From positions 1 through 22,574 of the forward strand of contig DATGZX010000253.1 of NCBI GenBank assembly GCA_035296965.1: a DNA stretch of 22,574 nucleotides, written 5' to 3'. Origin of the DNA: DATGZX01 sp035296965. GTDB lineage: Bacteria; Planctomycetota; Planctomycetia; Gemmatales; Gemmataceae. A program made the translations under genes and the position numbers. Shown here one piece after another: positions 21,966 to 22,574 of the stretch. Within the stretch, counting starts at the first letter, position 1. Every line of letters begins with the position of its first letter. A model generated the notes under the pieces. The model was not told where the DNA came from. It made no database searches and worked only from the letters and a program-made list of their open reading frames with translations.

Positions 21966-22574
21966 ATGAAGGACTTTGCTCCAACCCGCAGGGAAGCACT
22001 TGCCCTCGGCCTGTGCTCGGTCGCTCTGACTGCCGTCGCTGGAACGGGTCTGGCCGAAGAAAAGTCTGCTTTGACAATGGTCGTCATGGACCCCCTGGCT
22101 TTACCCCTGTCGTGCCCATGCGTCAAAGGTTATGCCCAGCGTAACTACGAGAAGCTTGGGCAGTACCTCGAGAAGCTGACGGATCGGCCTGTACGCGTGG
22201 CCTTCGACGAATCTTTGCTCAAGGCCTTGCGGACCAAGACCGATGGCAAAGCCGATATCGTGATTGGCAAGCAGTCCGTGGTCAAAGCCGACGTCAAGAA
22301 AGCGGGCCGCGCCTTTACGCATGTCGCCGCTCTCACGGGGAAAGACGGCAAGACAACACAGATGGGCTTGGTCGTGGTGCCGTCCCAAGACCCGGCTAAG
22401 AAGCTGTCCGACCTGAAGGGCTATCGCATCATCTTCGGCCCGGAAGAGTGCGACGAAAAGCATTCCGCCGCCCTGGCGCTGCTACGCCAGAATGGCGTCA
22501 TCCCGCCAACCAATCTGGAGACTTGCTCGGCCTGCAGCGACGGCGCGACCTCCATTCTGGAACTGGGCCCCGAG
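21966..22574 (+). CDS. PhnD-like periplasmic substrate-binding protein (partial, runs off the window)
   Basis: The first 203 residues are visible. A Tat-like signal (PTRREALALGLCSVALTAVA) ends near AGTGLA. The mature protein resembles the phosphate/phosphite/phosphonate-binding PhnD family: a first strand LTMVVMDPLALP, KLGQYLEKLTDRPVRVAF, ADIVIGKQSVV, LVVVPSQDPAKKLSDLKGYRIIFGP. Unusual are cysteines in SCPCVKGY (50 and 52), PEECDE (162) and ETCSACSDG (187 and 190), not typical of PhnD and suggesting a bound metal or disulfides. No ABC permease is visible, so transport is not shown. Paired with the Cys-rich propeller it may form a two-part extracytoplasmic binding system. The C-terminus is outside the window. 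Confidence 0.85.
   Translation, partial: MKDFAPTRREALALGLCSVALTAVAGTGLAEEKSALTMVVMDPLALPLSCPCVKGYAQRNYEKLGQYLEKLTDRPVRVAFDESLLKALRTKTDGKADIVIGKQSVVKADVKKAGRAFTHVAALTGKDGKTTQMGLVVVPSQDPAKKLSDLKGYRIIFGPEECDEKHSAALALLRQNGVIPPTNLETCSACSDGATSILELGPE

Noticed and set aside
20854..22077. Long minus-strand open frame opposite the propeller and PhnD-like genes
   Set aside because: High GC creates long antisense frames; the plus strand has clear domains, signals and ribosome binding sites.
1..22574. CRISPR array, tRNA or rRNA genes
   Set aside because: No regularly spaced direct repeats and no recognisable tRNA or rRNA segments were seen by eye; a covariance search was not possible.

Overview
The window (about 60% GC by eye) most resembles a planctomycete chromosome, probably Gemmataceae-like. 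The main reasons are two ECF sigma factors that each carry a membrane segment and a large C-terminal ectodomain, a carboxypeptidase-regulatory-like repeat protein architecture, and a Cys-rich PhnD-like protein next to a Cys-rich beta-propeller. This placement is inference; no rRNA or tRNA is visible to confirm it.

Layout. (1) 1-1480 is decayed: an ISL3-type insertion sequence enters from the left edge on the minus strand and has cut an acyl-CoA dehydrogenase gene, which is followed by a frameshifted fatty acid desaturase remnant. (2) 1746-6660 is a plus-strand stress island: universal stress protein, BON-like protein, three Hsp20 chaperones with a 55-aa membrane protein among them, a DUF2267 protein, a 69-aa unknown, a PRPP synthetase paralogue and a two-CBS protein. 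The third hsp20 has an apparent frameshift near its start. (3) 6840-9174 is a minus-strand set: LysR regulator, exported cupin, and an AhpD-like peroxidase-related protein. The peroxidase has an in-frame TGA exactly at the second cysteine of its CxxC redox motif and a SECIS-like hairpin just downstream, so it is best read as a selenoprotein. (4) 9324-12216 is a divergent plus-strand sulfur/persulfide operon: ArsR regulator with a promoter-embedded operator and possibly leaderless start, a 28-aa membrane microprotein, a rhodanese with two membrane segments, and a CoA-disulfide-reductase-like flavoprotein fused to rhodanese. (5) 12515-13462 encodes a secreted alpha/beta hydrolase. (6) 13762-20234 holds two convergent ECF sigma factors, each fused through one membrane segment to a different ectodomain ending in a TlpA-like thioredoxin with a CGPC site; an integrase remnant and a perfect palindrome lie between them. 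(7) 20638 to the right edge holds a secreted Cys-rich beta-propeller with a coiled-coil insertion and the start of a Cys-rich PhnD-like binding protein.

A common thread is thiol and oxidative stress: chaperones and USP, a CxxU peroxidase-like protein, persulfide handling under a Cys-containing ArsR regulator, and two sigma factors that could couple an outside thioredoxin fold to transcription inside. The two most notable points are the candidate selenoprotein (6840-7400) and the paired sigma-TM-thioredoxin proteins (13762-20234).
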